Below, piece by piece: positions 5,414 through 6,011 of a stretch of 6,011 nucleotides of DNA. The notes below the pieces were generated by a model that was not told the DNA's origin, ran no database searches, and saw only the letters and a list, made by a program, of their open reading frames with translations. The DNA is from Candidatus Omnitrophota bacterium (lineage in GTDB: Bacteria > Omnitrophota > Gorgyraeia > B26-G9). The translations under genes were made by a program, and so were the position numbers. The first letter of the stretch is position 1; each line of letters opens with the position of its first letter. The stretch is taken from positions 1 to 6,011 of the forward strand of contig JAQULA010000112.1 of the NCBI GenBank assembly GCA_028718845.1. The letters run 5' to 3'.

Positions 5414-6011
5414 TTAAATACTTCCTTCGATTATCCTGGCGCGATAAAGCTCCGCGCGTAATTGATTCATTTGCAGCAGGGCGGGTTTTATCTGATCGAA
5501 ACCGGGGGTAGCGAAATCTTTGCGGTATTCCCGGCGGTAATAAGCTCTCAGGGCTTCATTGAATTCCAGCACCGAGGCATATTCGGCCTGGGCGATCGAC
5601 AGTAATTCCCTATCGTAGCGCTGATGCATCGCGTCAAGCATCAAGGCCGCGGGAACGGTGGCCATGCCGCCTTGCGATGCCCTGACCAGTTCGCGAGCGG
5701 TAATGGCCACGGAAATCAGGTGACCGATGCCCTGACGGTCGAAAAAACATTCATCTTCAAAATCCTTAAGCACCGGATAACGATTTCTCCAGATCACGAC
5801 GTTGCCCGGCTGAATATCACCGTGTTCGATTCCCGCGGCATTAAGCATAACCGCGGCTTCGCTGACCTGAAGCGTCCATTCGATGACCTGCCGAATAAAC
5901 GCCGCATCGGACATTTGCAAAGACCGGTAAGACCACTCCTCCATATTCGGACCTTCCAGCCAGAGCGTATGCGTCTGCCCGTTAATGAGCTTAACTTGCG
6001 GGAGCGCCGGA
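5414..6011 (-). CDS. Protein-kinase-fold phosphotransferase, C-terminal part, cut by window edge
   Basis: The frame is open to the right edge, so the N-terminal lobe lies outside; 198 residues are visible. The fragment starts with what looks like the end of the N-lobe and the hinge (LINGQTHTLWLEGPNMEEW). A helix (about 39-58 of the visible part) leads to HGDIQPGN (63-70), a kinase catalytic loop with catalytic Asp65 and metal-binding Asn70. DFED (83-86) stands in place of DFG and keeps the metal-binding Asp83. This arrangement occurs in the wider kinase-like fold: aminoglycoside or choline phosphotransferases, Kdo/WaaP-type LPS kinases and atypical Ser/Thr kinases. No standard activation-segment APE motif is seen, and the C-terminal helical lobe is short, so a small-molecule or sugar kinase is at least as likely as a protein kinase. 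An internal ATG at 5944 would begin inside the hinge and cannot be the true start. The substrate cannot be told. Confidence 0.75.
   Translation of the reverse strand, partial: PALPQVKLINGQTHTLWLEGPNMEEWSYRSLQMSDAAFIRQVIEWTLQVSEAAVMLNAAGIEHGDIQPGNVVIWRNRYPVLKDFEDECFFDRQGIGHLISVAITARELVRASQGGMATVPAALMLDAMHQRYDRELLSIAQAEYASVLEFNEALRAYYRREYRKDFATPGFDQIKPALLQMNQLRAELYRARIIEGSI

Overview
This window looks like chromosomal DNA from an uncultured Gram-negative (diderm) bacterium. It contains a periplasmic multiheme nitrite reductase, a lipoprotein with a clear lipobox, and further proteins with cleavable signal peptides. Promoters are sigma70-like and Shine-Dalgarno sites are strong. The mixed codon use and the set of unrecognised envelope proteins bring Omnitrophota or a neighbouring PVC/Elusimicrobia-type lineage to mind, but that is an impression; a phylogeny of RsgA or NrfA would be needed to place it. 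I see no mobile element, CRISPR array, tRNA or rRNA.

Layout, left to right. At 1-530 (minus strand) is the N-terminal third of nrfA, the ammonia-forming cytochrome c nitrite reductase. It runs off the left edge and has its own plausible promoter and ribosome binding site. At 714-3711 (minus) is a tight three-gene operon. In transcription order it encodes an exported protein with a Cys2-His2 finger-like N-terminus and a Gln-rich coiled coil (3711-2338), a small exported helical protein (2341-1862), and a lipoprotein with C-terminal TPR repeats (1865-714). Each junction is a 4-base ATGA overlap. At 3906-4154 (minus) is a small ORF that may be the remnant of a longer gene. At 4331-5401 (plus) is rsgA, the ribosome-assembly GTPase, the only plus-strand gene, with a good promoter. 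At 5414-6011 (minus), convergent with rsgA, is the C-terminal part of a protein-kinase-fold phosphotransferase that enters from the right edge.

How the genes relate. The three-gene operon is the most original part: all three products are predicted to leave the cytoplasm, and the overlapping starts suggest they are made in fixed ratio, so an envelope complex is a reasonable hypothesis. nrfA lies downstream on the same strand, but a 183-base gap and its own promoter argue for separate expression. RsgA is housekeeping, and the kinase-like gene has no visible link to the others.
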